Origin: Tenodera sinensis
Taxonomy: Eukaryota > Arthropoda > Insecta > Mantodea > Mantidae
Length of the DNA stretch: 64,000 bases
Direction: 5' to 3'
NCBI GenBank assembly: GCA_030765045.1
Contig: CM060968.1
Span: 105,631,904 to 105,695,903, forward strand
The notes under the pieces are model-generated. The model was not told the DNA's origin. It made no database searches and worked only from the letters and a program-made list of their open reading frames with translations. Below, in pieces: positions 34,731 to 46,299 of the stretch; the stretch's first letter is position 1; each line of letters starts with the position of its first letter. The position numbers and the translations under genes are program-made.

Positions 34731-36134
34731 AATATGTATCCTTGTTATGTCTTAATGAATGAAGAAGATGGTCATTTTTATATACTCAAAATGAACTCGT
34801 CAATTTTAATGGCTATTCGTTTATATGGTATTTAAGAGTACGTATAACTGATATTTAGCCGTTTTCAAAGGATTTTAAAATTTGTATTTCCAAAAAAAAA
34901 CTTATCTTTAATTATGATGCATTAGCTTAGATAAAAAACATATTTTATGAAGGGTTCTGTTGAAAGTATATTTTTGTTGGAAGCAAGATAATCTTAATGG
35001 CATATATTTACTTACTAGGCTACAATTTACCTTATACTTTTGCATATTAATATGATCCGTACGATACCATTTTCAGCAGAAACTTAGAATGAAGGAGCTT
35101 AAAAATAGTCAGTGATTCTTGCTATTATTTAAATTGCTCAAGTTGTTAGATAATTACTTTTACCCCTGAAAATAAATAATTATATTAGAAGTTGTACTGT
35201 GTCGTTACGAAGTCACAAGTTTAGGAACTTAAAATGAATTTAAAAAATAAATAGATAAAATACCAGCTTTAAGATGAATATTACAGATATCTGCATGAAA
35301 TTTAAACCTGCTTATAATAGTTTGTTTTACAATCACATGTGAAAAACTTTAGAAACTTTAAACAAACTTCAAGATTTTGAAATTTCGCCAATGGGTAGAT
35401 TCAATATAATCCAAACAAATAGTACATATATTGAAAGTAACGATTAAAACTGTTATTTCAGCCTCTCACCTTCAACCATTTCAATTTCAAGTTTCAAATG
35501 GTAAATACTTACTCCTGTATTACAAAATCTAGAGCATAAGTGACGAAAGTTGAAAAAAATGTCATTTGTGTCATTTTTGAGACATTACAGTCTGGAATTT
35601 CCTTCTTAATTATACGTAAATTCAATTAAGAATGCTTATATTTTAAAGAACACTTTGTAGTCTGCATTTGTCACTAGGACAGAAAAACTGCAAACTGCTG
35701 CACTCTGTTGGAGTACTGAAAGATGTTTTAACTTGTCCTTTGGGAATTTTTTTATGTACACTTTTGAACATTAAAGTTTCCGATTTTCAAATAATGATTT
35801 TTGCTAATGTTTTTCTATTCCTCATCTTCGGAGATCAGCATTCTTATTATATTTTGTTCAAGATCAATCCGAATCTTCAAATTTCGTTGCATATTTGAAG
35901 CACCTACAGAGTTTTTGTTGATGGGTCTTGACGTGAAGTTCACTGTTCAAATGTTGGGTACTGAATTGAGAATAATCATCTTGATATTGTTTGAACCAAT
36001 TAAAATAGTAATTTAATGTAGGCTGTTACGCGTATGCATTCAGAAATATTGACTCCACTTTCATTTTTATTTTTTTATTTTAATTATCCTAAAAGTTGAC
36101 TGAAATTCCATAAAAAATTCTATACAGAGATTTC
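34731..36134. other. Unassigned AT-rich stretch
   Basis: No gene or recognised repeat; the two overlapping plus frames near 35668-36016 have no recognisable domain. Confidence 0.4.
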
Positions 36135-36560
36135 ATATAATACACACATTTTGAGCTCCCTTAAAAAAATGTGTGTGCTGCTGTCAGAGAATTCTATAAC
36201 GAAAAGTGAATTAAATAACAAACTCGGTGTTTAGTTCAGCGTCAAACAAGGATGTGATACGAAGATTTTCAAGAAAATAGAAAATTCCCCTCCCAAAACT
36301 AAACTTAGAGCTAAAAATTTTCATTAATTTTACTCTTAAAAAATGAATCTTAACAATTTTGATTAAAGTATAATATAACAAAATGTAAAACTTCCATTTT
36401 ATAGGAACAGCCTCTTCATTCTGAGTCACTTGTGTAATTCCTAAACTGTAGGATGCAGAAAAATTTCCTCACAAAAATTTGCATCTCGTTAAAACACAGC
36501 TTATTTCAAATAGGTAAAATTTTTATGGAGTTGACCATTTCCGAGATATTCTTTGTCATT
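36135..36560 (-). mobile_element. Family A middle fragment
   Basis: Starts with AATGTGTGTGCTGCTGTCAG (residual array), then GATGTGATACGAAGATTTTC, AACAATTTTGATTAAAGT, GAGTCACTTGTG, GCATCTCGTTAAAACACAG and GACCATTTCCGAGATATTC. Both tips are missing. Confidence 0.7.
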
Positions 36561-36639
36561 GGCTTGCCATCCTCAAGGTTTAGCAGGATACTTAAAAGAG
36601 ATGAGAAGATTTAAGGGATATGCCGGCATATAGATATGT

Positions 36640-36760
36640 TGCCATGGCATATCAAGTGGTAAGAGCATCGCCAAGGAGAAATGAAGATAGCGGTTAGGAT
36701 CTGGGCCGCAGCACTGAAATTTCCAGCCTGATTCAGCTCATCAGTTTAATGTCTACAGAC
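36640..36760 (+). repeat. Possible tRNA-headed SINE relic
   Basis: TGGCATATCAAGTGGTAAGAGC is A-box-like and GCGGTTAGGATC is a weak B box at the expected distance. No second copy seen in the window. Confidence 0.35.
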
Positions 36761-36885
36761 CAATAGTGAGGAAAGAATTATCAAAATACAGGTTATGTTT
36801 GCTTATATCTATCCTAATATTTATAAAGGGCAAAATGTGCATACAATTATGTTCGTATGAAGGGAAATTTCGGAAACTAAACAGA

Positions 36886-37475
36886 TTTTTACTTTCTCTA
36901 GTAGAGGAAGTATTTTATTCCACCCAAAAATTGATGTCGAGATTTCACCGGAAATGTATGTTTTGACGCACCTTGACATGACTTTCTCTACTCTTGTACT
37001 AACCAGTCTTATAAACTCTTATACTTCTATCTTCTTCGTGTTAGCTGAGATAAACATTTGTTCAAATTATCTTAACGCTTATTTCCTTCTATGTGCAAGG
37101 GGAATATGGGAATACAGTAGGCTTTGAACGATAGTAAACTGTTTTAAAGCTTTGAGATCCCGTTCTCTTTGCATGGTGAAGATATAAAAAAATTGAACAA
37201 CAATGTTCCATTTCACGAAAGTTTTAAGTTTCCCGAAACTGACGCAACAAGGAATATCTCCGAAATGCTTCACTCTACAAAACAAGTTTATTTGTCCATA
37301 AACTGTGTGTTTTATCGAGCTCTAAATTTCTAGTATAGTAAGATTTTATCTATCTTTTACGGTTTACGAGTTCTTCAAAAGTCATCCAGAGTAAACAGGA
37401 CTGCCAGGACTGCTTTAGCCAGAAAACTCAAGATATACATCCGATTTGTCAAAAAATGCCTCAAACATACGGTTA
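36886..37475 (+). mobile_element. Family A copy with inverted tail in front of the head
   Basis: 36886-36974 is a minus-strand tail tip (TTTTTACTTTCTCTAGTAGAGGAAG, CCACCCAAAAATTGATGTC, CCGGAAATGTATGTTTTGA). Directly after it, from 36977, the plus-strand head CATGACTTTCTCTACTC begins and runs through the middle section to 37475, where it is cut. Confidence 0.85.
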
Positions 37476-38174
37476 TATTATTGTACAATTATGTTTCAGA
37501 ATCTGACAAAATATATTGTACGAATAGGACCTCGCAAGACCTTTTGTAGGTTCTCTTACAACTTTTAAAATTAACAATACTTGCTAACACATACAAATTA
37601 AACAAGTATAATAAAAATTAAATTGTTACTCTTTAGGTTCAAAAGCTACTCATGTTCTTATTTTCAACTCTTTTTCAGAATTAATCCGTACAAATATCAG
37701 TCTATATTTTCCATTATTATTAACTGCCGTAGGAATAATTTCTATCGGTAATTATTAAGGGAATGACGGTATTTCAAGACCGTTATGTACGAAGGTTTAA
37801 CTTCGAAATGTGTTCCGAATTATACGTAACCAAATAAGTCGCCATTTCATTCCTGATACAATTACAGTCCGATATACACAGTTTGAAATACGATCTTAGG
37901 CAACCAGAAAAAACAAGTTTAATTAGTTTTGTAAACCTAAACGTCATTACGTGGAAGTAGGTGGGTGGTAGAGAGATTGCGCAACCAATGGAGGGGAACA
38001 AAGGAGAGCATGGGGAAATCTAATGAGCCTCATACCTCGTATTTCATTTGTCAAATAAAATAAATTCTGTTCTAAGGAGATTGTTAATTATGCTTACGTT
38101 TACCCTTTATCAGTAATAAAAGTATAATGTGTTGCATTCACGTGCCTCTCTCTACTCATCCTTCTATAAACAAA
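37476..38174. other. Unassigned; family A head tip near 38128
   Basis: GTGTTGCATTCACGTGCCTCTCTCTACTC at 38130-38158 (read with one break) is a lone family A head. No gene in the rest. Confidence 0.4.
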
Positions 38175-38320
38175 ATCTTTATGTTTATCGAGACAAGCTA
38201 TATCAAGGCTGTCCCAAAACTACCCGACCTAACAAAAAAAGCATGAAGTTTTGGGGGGAAAATAAAAAGCTTTTTTTCTACATAGTCTCCTTCCAACTCG
38301 ATAACTGAGGTAACTGCCTC
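38175..38320 (-). mobile_element. Mariner transposase C-terminal relic
   Basis: The minus strand reads VIELEGDYVEK, the end of mariner-type transposases, followed by an A/T-rich stretch and GTAGTTTTGGGACAGCC, which resembles an element end. Only the last about 140 bp are present. Confidence 0.65.
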
Positions 38321-38635
38321 TGAGGTGTAATTCAGCAAGCCAAATCATTAGCAACACTGAATGCACAACTGTAACCGACTTGGCAGCAACAGATTCTTTC
38401 GTTTAGAGTACATTAAGAGGACTCTCTAAGTGTTCCTGGCAATAGCAAGGAGAGGTTTACAATTAATACTCTCAGGAGGAATGGATAAAGTGAAGGGATC
38501 ACATTAATCTATAGATCGCAGGAATCGGACCTCAAAGACGCGCGGAAGTGTCTGAAAGTTGTGAGACCGAAGACGCGTTCCTCTGTTGTAGTTTGCTAGA
38601 AAAGGAAATGAAAGGCCGGTCGATAAAACACCCAT
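38321..38635. other. Unassigned stretch
   Basis: No gene or recognised repeat. Confidence 0.35.
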
Positions 38636-38905
38636 CTAGGATTACTCTTTCCTTTGAACAAGCATCCGCGCCATCTGCCGGCACCGCCATACGCCACGAA
38701 ATCCAGAAGCGGACCTGAAACATGACAAAATATGGAATTAAAAAGAAATGGTGGAAAGGAAATCTTGGTAGAGGAGAAACCACCCCAGATACGCCTACCG
38801 AACAGAGAAACCGTAAAAAAACCCTAGGTCAGAGTGAGTGGTCGAAGAGAATCGAACTGGAGACCTCCCGAATCCTAGATCATACGCTACCTTCAGGTTA
38901 CTTTT
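38636..38905 (-). mobile_element. SINE-6 copy 1
   Basis: Aligns with 47160-47410: GCGCCATCT, CGCCACGAAAYCYAGAA, CCTGAAA, CAGAGAAAMC, GGTCA and GGAGACCTCCCGAAT. The minus-strand head near 38870-38905 has a B box AGTTCGATTCTC. A 70-codon plus frame at 38722-38934 is incidental. Confidence 0.7.
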
Positions 38906-39140
38906 TTTTCCGATTTTCTCTAAAATGGCAATGATATTTTGATTAAAATAACAAATATTAAAGATATTTGCATTACAAATTCTGCGAATAGTCTGTGAAG
39001 AATGACTTTAGGATAATATTCTGAATAACTTTTGTATAACTCTTGAAGTGTAAAGGGCAGACAATAAGATTCACATATTTGGTTTAATCATTACGAGATA
39101 TTCTCGTACTATTGCTTTAAAATTTCAAATGTTTATGTGG
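38906..39140 (-). mobile_element. Decayed family A middle fragment
   Basis: CGATTTTCTCTAAAATGGC, GATATTTTGATTAAAATAAC, ATAACTTTTGTATAACTCTTG and ATTACGAGATATTCTCG follow family A middle order but are strongly diverged. Confidence 0.5.
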
Positions 39141-39159
39141 AAGCTATGTATTCTTAGGA

Positions 39160-39445
39160 CCGCCTCCGTAGCATAGTGGTAGTTCGCCTGCCTCCGGCGC
39201 GGTGGCTTCGGGTTCGATCTCCAGTACCGAAATGGAGGACTGCTACGGGGTGCACTCAGCCTCGCCAGGTCCCGGAGGGGCCAATTGTAGAGCTATTTGA
39301 TGAAGCAGTGACCCCAGGTCATGAAGGCCGTATAAATCGCCGGGAGGGCTCGTGACACTGGCCACGTCCCACCCTCCGGTGCTGCACCCCACTCATGACG
39401 CCTGAAGTGGGCGATAGGAATCCAAGACGAATCATTCCAGCACTT
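39160..39445 (+). mobile_element. SINE-1 copy 2 with tRNA-like head
   Basis: The head at about 39166-39230 has A box TAGCATAGTGG and B box GGTTCGATCTC and looks like a tRNA of the Gly/Asp type. The body repeats the GC-rich block at 1-235 in the opposite orientation. The head's stems are imperfect, so this is a SINE, not a working tRNA. Confidence 0.85.
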
Positions 39446-40290
39446 TCTGTTTATCCATGCGAAAATATGCATATGTTCAGAAACGTAATATGTGCATGTT
39501 AGGAAATTCTCCCTTAAGTAACAATAACACTTGTGCTGCGCAGACAGAATTTGTTTCCCATTTAGCAAACGTGTGCGGGACAAAAATGGTGCATTTTAAC
39601 AAACTGCAGCAACATATATGCACATGTGGTGACAATCCCCTCACCGTATTAGTAAACTGGTGCTTAGGGGTACTTGAGTCTTTGCTACGCACAACATACA
39701 AGTGCCTTGCAGCGCTGGGGGTTGGAGCATTCTTGTGGGATTTTAGAGGGTAATGGTGCATGGCACAGGAAAGGGGGAACAGTGTTCAAGGGGGTGAGCG
39801 AAAGGGAATGGGGAAAGAAATAAAAGGGATGAAAATGGTAGAAAATGGAGAATGCTTTTAAAGTGGAAAGAGTTTCCAAAGTTGCGCGCCATTTTCCGAT
39901 TTCTCATCTCCTCTCTCCACCGGGAGTACTCTTTATATAAGGTACAGAAGGAGTGGTGGTGGTGCTGCCATTATCGATTATGTGCAATATCGAGAATCTG
40001 GTGATCTGCCGATGAACTCACGACGTCTTTTGTGTGCTTGGAATGTTTCATATATTCCTTAAAAGCTTTAGAAAAGGTTTTCATCCCCAGATTTCACAAT
40101 CATTGTAACATCAGCTAAAGGGAAGAGATGAGCAGAGAACTGCAGATTGATATATCGACTTGGTAAATATAACTTATCGATAAAAGTGCTATTTTAAAAA
40201 CATGGGATATTGGAGTAAATACTAGTCATAAATACTCTTTGTCTTTGCTTACATAACCTTTGTTTTATTTGCTCACCACGTACCAATTTG
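39446..40290. other. Unassigned stretch
   Basis: A 98-codon plus frame at 39457-39753, with a 94-codon antisense frame, spans a less AT-rich segment. I recognise no domain and no splice or start context that supports a gene. Confidence 0.35.
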
Positions 40291-40955
40291 GTACAGAAGC
40301 TATTGCGACACGCAAAAATTTGATATCGAGATTTAAACGGATACACCTGTATACTTTTGAGTCTCTAAACAATATTTTTAGATCATATGACTCTCTACTC
40401 TTGTACCAACCCTTCTTACAAACTCTTATTCCTCTATCTTCCTCCTTTTAGTTGAGATAAGCATTTGTAGAAATTATCTTATTGCTTATTTCATTGTAGG
40501 TACAAGGACAATATGGGAATAAAGCAGGCTTTGTGCAAGAGTCAAATCATTTAAAGCTTTGAGATTGCCTTCTCGTTTTGCACACTTAACATATAAAAAA
40601 TGAACAACGATGCTCCATTTCACGAAAGTTTGTTTTCCAAAACTCACACAAATAACAACGAATATCTCCGAAAAGTTTCACTCTACAAAACATTTATTTG
40701 GACATAGATTTTGTGTTTTAGCATCTACATTTTTGTATAATAAGATTCGCCTATCAGAGTACACAGCACTAAATGGGCTATACCCAGAATGTTCGAAATA
40801 TGCATTTCATTTGTCATAAACATATCTTAAACATATCACGATTTTAGTCAAAATCGTTAGTCATTTTCGAGAAAATAACAATTTTCGAAAACTTTTCCAT
40901 CTAAAGGGTAGTTCAGGGTGAAGCAATGTCCTTCAAATTAAATATTTTAAATATT
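40291..40955 (+). mobile_element. Family A copy with inverted tail in front of the head
   Basis: 40291-40379 is a diverged minus-strand tail (CGCAAAAATTTGATATCGAG, TTTAAACGGATACACCTG, TTTTGAGTCTC). From 40383 the plus-strand head CATATGACTCTCTACTCTTG starts and continues to about 40955 at GGTAGTTCAGGGTGAAG. Same arrangement as 36886-37475. Confidence 0.8.
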
Positions 40956-41499
40956 TTAGTGTTCTAAAACGATTCCGTGAGCTATACTATTACTAGACTT
41001 CATAAGCACCGTCATTTGAATCAGAGCAAGTGGCTACCCGGCTAGTGACGGCCCGTTTGCATCATCTTTGGAACAGTTGATTGAAGAGAACCGAAGCCGA
41101 ACGTGAATATGACTTCCCCGTTTGGAGGAACAGCGTAAGAAAGTGATATCCATTAAATTGCCACTCATTATTGAAAATAAAAACACGTAACAAAAATACC
41201 TGCACAATATTATAATACGTTACATAAATAATAAATCACATATCAATATAATAAAGATTAACTATCTATCTGAATAGCTGCTGTTATTATCATCCAATTT
41301 ATAACTAGTCAATCGTATTAAAATAATGGTAATATTGATATGTTGCCTACCCCGGAGAAGCTGGAAGACTTATTTTTCAATATCACTTGTATAAAGTACT
41401 TACCAATGTATCCACTTACCTTACATAATATTTATTAATGATGGAATCTATAAATTTTAACTTATTATCAGCGGGGCATATATAGTTTTCTCAGTTTCA
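40956..41499. other. Unassigned AT-rich stretch
   Basis: No gene or recognised repeat. Confidence 0.4.
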
Positions 41500-41695
41500 G
41501 TTTTGTTTATTGAGAGAAAGTTTGGCCTGGTGCCGGTACAAAGGGCCTGGCTTACAGGCTAAAATTAACATTAACTTACAATTATAAATATTTACAAAGT
41601 TTACAGTTTTTGGGTTTAACAAAGCGCATACGGTGACCATACCAAGAAGTTTTGGGTGTGGATTTGTCCTTTAGATAGCCATCCCAGAAATTGAA
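41500..41695 (-). repeat. Family C copy 2, retroelement 3'-end-like
   Basis: Aligns with 5560-5755 (GGTGCCGGTACA, GGCTTACAGG, CTAAAATTAACATTAA, AAGTTTTGGGTG). On the minus strand it ends in CTCAATAAAC, a poly-A-signal-like AATAAA. A short echo, TTTTTGGGTGTAGATTTGTTC, recurs at about 42202-42223. Confidence 0.7.
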
Positions 41696-42719
41696 GCAAA
41701 ATACTAATTAAACTCAGTCTATCAACATTTAGCATGCTGGCTTGGTAAATTTGCACATAAAATAGCAATTATCAACAATAGGCTAAGCTGTGATACCTGT
41801 GTTAATTTGTAAAAGTGGTGAAAGAGTTGAGATATGATGTTATAAAGTTAGGTTAGGGTTGGATATTATTATTGATGGCAGGTGTGGATGCTGCCTCTGA
41901 TAACACAGGCTAAATTTTGATAACACAGGACTCTGTCATCCTGTTCATATAGGTACACATTAACCTAGGTGTCGTTGCCTACATAATTCCATCATGTGTG
42001 AGTAAAGACAGGGGACAAAATTTGACCCAAGTATAATAGTTTTCCCTTTTTGATGAAGGTGGGAAAAATGTAAATGACCTAGCTACTGCCTGTTTTCTAA
42101 ATTTATTGATTAACTTGGTAATGTTTTGTTAACATTCATTGCATTTAACTGTTGGCAGAATGGTTTAACAAAAACCAACCCATACTATCTTCAGTTCAAC
42201 AGTTTTTGGGTGTAGATTTGTTCTTTCAATGTGTTTCATTTATATATAAACTGTCCTAACTAGTTTTACATCGATACACACTACAACGTCGACCCATATT
42301 CTTCAATTCTACATCTAAAACAAAAATAGAATTACATACCTTTTAGTACCGGTATCACCATGTTACAATATAGGTTATGGATTCTTGAATAACTTCACTG
42401 AAGAATTAACCATTTCTTAAATCACTTAAAATTACACACTATAAATGAAAAGAATCATTTTAATTTAATAGTTCAACTATAAGAAGCAGAACTTACGAAA
42501 ACCAAGCGAAAGACTGTTCAATTGATCAAAAGAAACCGTTAAAAAGTGCAGCGAAAAACATGTTATAATTCTCATACTACAACAAGAAAACTACTGAAAA
42601 ATTAATTTTGATTAATTTACAATATTTACAAATAAACACAATCACTGAAACAGCATATACCGCCACTCATTCACTTTCAATTAAACAAAACTAACACGTG
42701 TTTCCCCATAACATTCCAC
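41696..42719. other. Unassigned AT-rich stretch
   Basis: No gene recognised. Holds the short family C echo near 42202-42223. Confidence 0.4.
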
Positions 42720-42960
42720 ACTGGTAGCCATGTTTGTTAGAATGCCAGGTTCTCGGCTATCAGCTGATCGGCTCGGGCCATAGCCTGAGATTCACGCGAG
42801 CCTCGCTTCTACACCAGCTGACGTCACTAGCAGGGAAGTCTACTGCGCATCTAGCTGGTGATACCTGCCGTATTAGGCAACTAGCTAAGCTAGTATAGAT
42901 AAAGTTAAGATGAAACTCAGTCAACCAGAATACTGTTCGCTTAAAATGTTCATGGAATTC
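42720..42960. other. CpG-dense patch, possible promoter-like segment
   Basis: Contrasts with AT-rich flanks by its many CG dinucleotides and holds TGACGTCA (42820-42827), the palindromic CRE site bound by CREB/ATF factors, plus CAGCTG E-box-like words. No transcript or coding start can be tied to it. It could equally be a diverged SINE. Confidence 0.2.
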
Positions 42961-45110
42961 AGTGTGTTCAGCCAGCGCAGACGTCAACAATGATAAAGGT
43001 TGATAAAGTTCTGAAAATTATAATGCGAACAAGATCCTTAGAACTTTACCAGCTGCGCAGTAACAGTGGTGTTTCTCAGACAAAGAGAAAGTTGTAATTT
43101 AGGGAATATTAAGAATATAGCAACGTTGTGGTAGTGATGCTATTGGCAGAACTTAAGGGTGCTCCAAACTGAAAAAGGTGATTTTTTAAAATATTGAAGA
43201 CTTAATATTTTGCACAAGCATTGCAATACACAAGTGTGTATGAAATATCATTTCAATATATAATCACATTCCTGATACATTAATTTGTATCAATTTTATT
43301 GGGAATAATCAAAATCTATCTCCTATTATCTATCTCCAGATTATTATTATATTAGCCTTTTTTTTTTAAATAAGCGGTATAAGTAATATCGAAGGTACAA
43401 ACGGACATTTTGTTGCCCATATTCTGAAATGTATTGAAATAAACTTTAGATTTTTAGCTAGATTTATCTGGACGAAGATAAATTTTGAATATGAGAAAGG
43501 AACAAAATAAAAGTGAGTAAAGTTGAAATAGAAGGTGTGGGCATCGCCATCGCCGAATGGCGTCCAAAAGTGTTCCTCTCTCCCTAGGTTATTAAAACTT
43601 TCTTTAAGGTATGGTGGATTTTTTGCAATAAAAACCCAGAAATCTATTTTTCTTTTTTTTAACCAGACAGGTTAAATATGTATTTGCTGCCTTTGTCTGC
43701 TATTATTATCGAAGCAGTATTATAATGGGTAAACTTGAAGTATAATATATGATTTAATTTTCGAGAGTACATGAGATTTTTTTAGCAAGGCATGACGTCA
43801 ACACTTCCAAGATAGTCGTTAAGAAGTTGTCATCTGGGGATAATGCAAAAGTAAGAGGATTTTAAAACAATCTGAAATTTGTACTTCTTTTTCTTGTTCA
43901 AGAAATTATTTAACACTTTTCAGTGACCCAGCAAAGAGTGAGACAGTTTATAAAACAGGACTAAGTAGCTTGTATTAATAACTGCATTTAGCTCGGAAAT
44001 TTTTGTATATCAGATGGTAAGAGTATGCAAGACAGAATTCTATGTTAGAATGTGAGCGAATATAGACGCATTCCTTTGAGGCTTTAGTATATCATTGCTC
44101 CTAGCCAACGTTCATGCCATGCCTGTTATAAAGCATGAGCATCAGACTATTAACATTACTGCAAATTTGTTTGAAATACATGAGTGTTGTATGGCGGCAT
44201 AATGACATAGTTCCCAATATCTTTTATGAGCACGGTTTGTGGTTATTATAGTTATAATTTCTATGAGAAATCTATGCATTTGAATGTATGGGGCTATAAA
44301 TGTTCTACTTCCAACTATAAACTATGTGCTTTTCGGTGTAAGAAAGGATTCTTAGAGTCGGCCACGCCTTCAAACGAAGTTTGATCTTTCTAGGTTAGGT
44401 AAGAGGTAAGTTATAACAGAAATAATGTTTCTCCAGTATGTATTCTTACTACTTTGTTGTTTATAGCTTTGATGATAAAGACTGGAATAAAAAGGTCAAA
44501 CCTACTGATGAAATACTGAAAGAATGTGCACAAAGCAAGTTGTAACATTTGAAAATCTGAGGAATGGTAAAGCTGGGATGACTAAAAGAGGACATAATGA
44601 ATAGTGAGGGATATCCTGATGATGCGGTCACCATGGGGGACTGATCAGTCATTCAGGTACACCCTCTCTTGCTCCGTTTTCTTTCTCCTTTATGTAATTA
44701 CGTCCCTTTGTACTTTCACAGCCTCCGTTCTTGTTCGCTTTGCGGTTCCACTCCATTTCCTCATTCCCTTTCCTTCACAAGTACAAACAAATAGAATTAA
44801 AATAGGCTTTTTCAACGATACCAGTGATACTAAGCGCTTCACTGATATTTGGCAAAACCAGTGAAATCACTCCTTTTATAGTTGACGATAAATATCGTAT
44901 ATGGCTTGTGCTGTCACCGGAATTATTTGCAGATAAGATTTAATATTATATAATGAAATGATGGATAGGTAAATAATTGCAATAGATTGCCCTAAGCTGC
45001 AGTAAGAACTAATTCTACAAAGACATTTTTGGTGACCATGGCTACATGACCAATTAATTATTATACACAAAGAGGAGAAAGAATTGTGTAAAATTGCAGA
45101 AAACAATTGC
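42961..45110. other. Unassigned stretch
   Basis: About 2.1 kb without a recognised repeat. Frames of up to 86 codons (44604-44864) lack known motifs. One of the longer apparently unique segments in the window. Confidence 0.4.
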
Positions 45111-45187
45111 ACAAACTTAAGTGAGTGAGTGAGTGGTGTTTAAGGGCCCGTCGACAGCTAGGTCATTTGGGCCCCGTACAAACTTAA
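45111..45187 (-). mobile_element. Retroelement stub D, copy 2, with 10-bp duplication
   Basis: A 57-bp insert (45121-45177) lies between perfect direct repeats ACAAACTTAA at 45111-45120 and 45178-45187. On the minus strand it ends in CACTCACTCACTCAC, a short tandem tail, after GTCGACGGGCCCTTAAACACC. That is the layout of a severely 5'-truncated retroelement with a simple-repeat tail. It shares its core with 24878-24930. Confidence 0.8.
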
Positions 45188-45188
45188 A

Positions 45189-46290
45189 ACCACCACCCCA
45201 CTACTACCAGCACTACCACCACCACCAACACTACCACTACCACCACCACCAACACCAACACCAACACCACCACCAACACCAACACCACCAACACCACCAC
45301 CATCACCATCACCACCATCACCATCACCACCACCACCAACACCATCACCATCAACACCACCACCACCACCATCACCATCACCACCATCACCACCACCAAC
45401 ACCACCAACACCACCACCAACACCACCAACACCACCACCACCATCACCATCACCACCACCACCAACACCACCACCACCACCAACAACACCACCACCACCA
45501 TCACCATCACCACCATCACCATCACCACCAACACCACCACCACCGACACCACCAACACCACCACCATCACCACCATCACCACCACCATCACCAACACCAC
45601 CACCAACACCACCACCAACACCACCACCATCACCATCACCACCATCACCACCAACACCACCACCATCACCACCACCACCATCACCACCACCATCACCACC
45701 ACCAACACCACCACTACCAACACCACCACCAACACCATCACCACCCTCACCACCACCACCAACATCACCACCAACACCATCATCACCACCACCAACACCA
45801 TCACCACCACCACCCTCACCACCACCACCCTCACCACCACCAACACCACCACCAACACCACCACCACCAACACTACCATCACCAACACCACCACCAACAC
45901 CATCACCATCACCACCATCACCATCACCACCAACACCACCAACACCACCACCATCACCACCAACACCATCACCATCACCACCACCAACACCACCACCAAC
46001 ACCACCACCATCACCATCACTACCACCAACACCATCACCACCACCACACTCACCACCATCAACACCACCACCAACACCACCACCACCGCCATCACCACCA
46101 CCACACTACTACCAGCACTACCACCACCGCCACCAGCACCATCACCACCACCACCAACACCATCACCACCACCATACCACCACCACCCCCATAACCACCA
46201 CCATAACCACCACCACCATCACCACCACCATACCACCACCACCAACACCACCACCCCCATAACCACCACCATCGCCACCACCCTTCACCC
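45189..46290. repeat. CAC/CAT/CAA trinucleotide array of about 1.1 kb
   Basis: Nearly all triplets on the plus strand are CAC, CAT or CAA, with rare CTC, CTA, CGA and CCC. It yields a 353-codon plus-strand frame (45133-46194) rich in His and Gln and a 306-codon minus-strand frame of Val/Met, because such triplets contain no stop in several frames. I call it a microsatellite, not a gene: there is no flanking coding sequence and the frame starts inside a retroelement stub. Confidence 0.9.
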
Positions 46291-46299
46291 CTTTTCATG

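Noticed and set aside
39166..39232. Functional tRNA-Gly or tRNA-Asp gene
   Set aside because: Stems are imperfect and the same body follows at 1-235; it is a SINE head.
45133..46194. 353-codon His-rich open frame as a protein-coding gene
   Set aside because: CAC/CAT/CAA triplets have no stops in several frames, both strands are open, and the start lies in a retroelement stub; it is a microsatellite.
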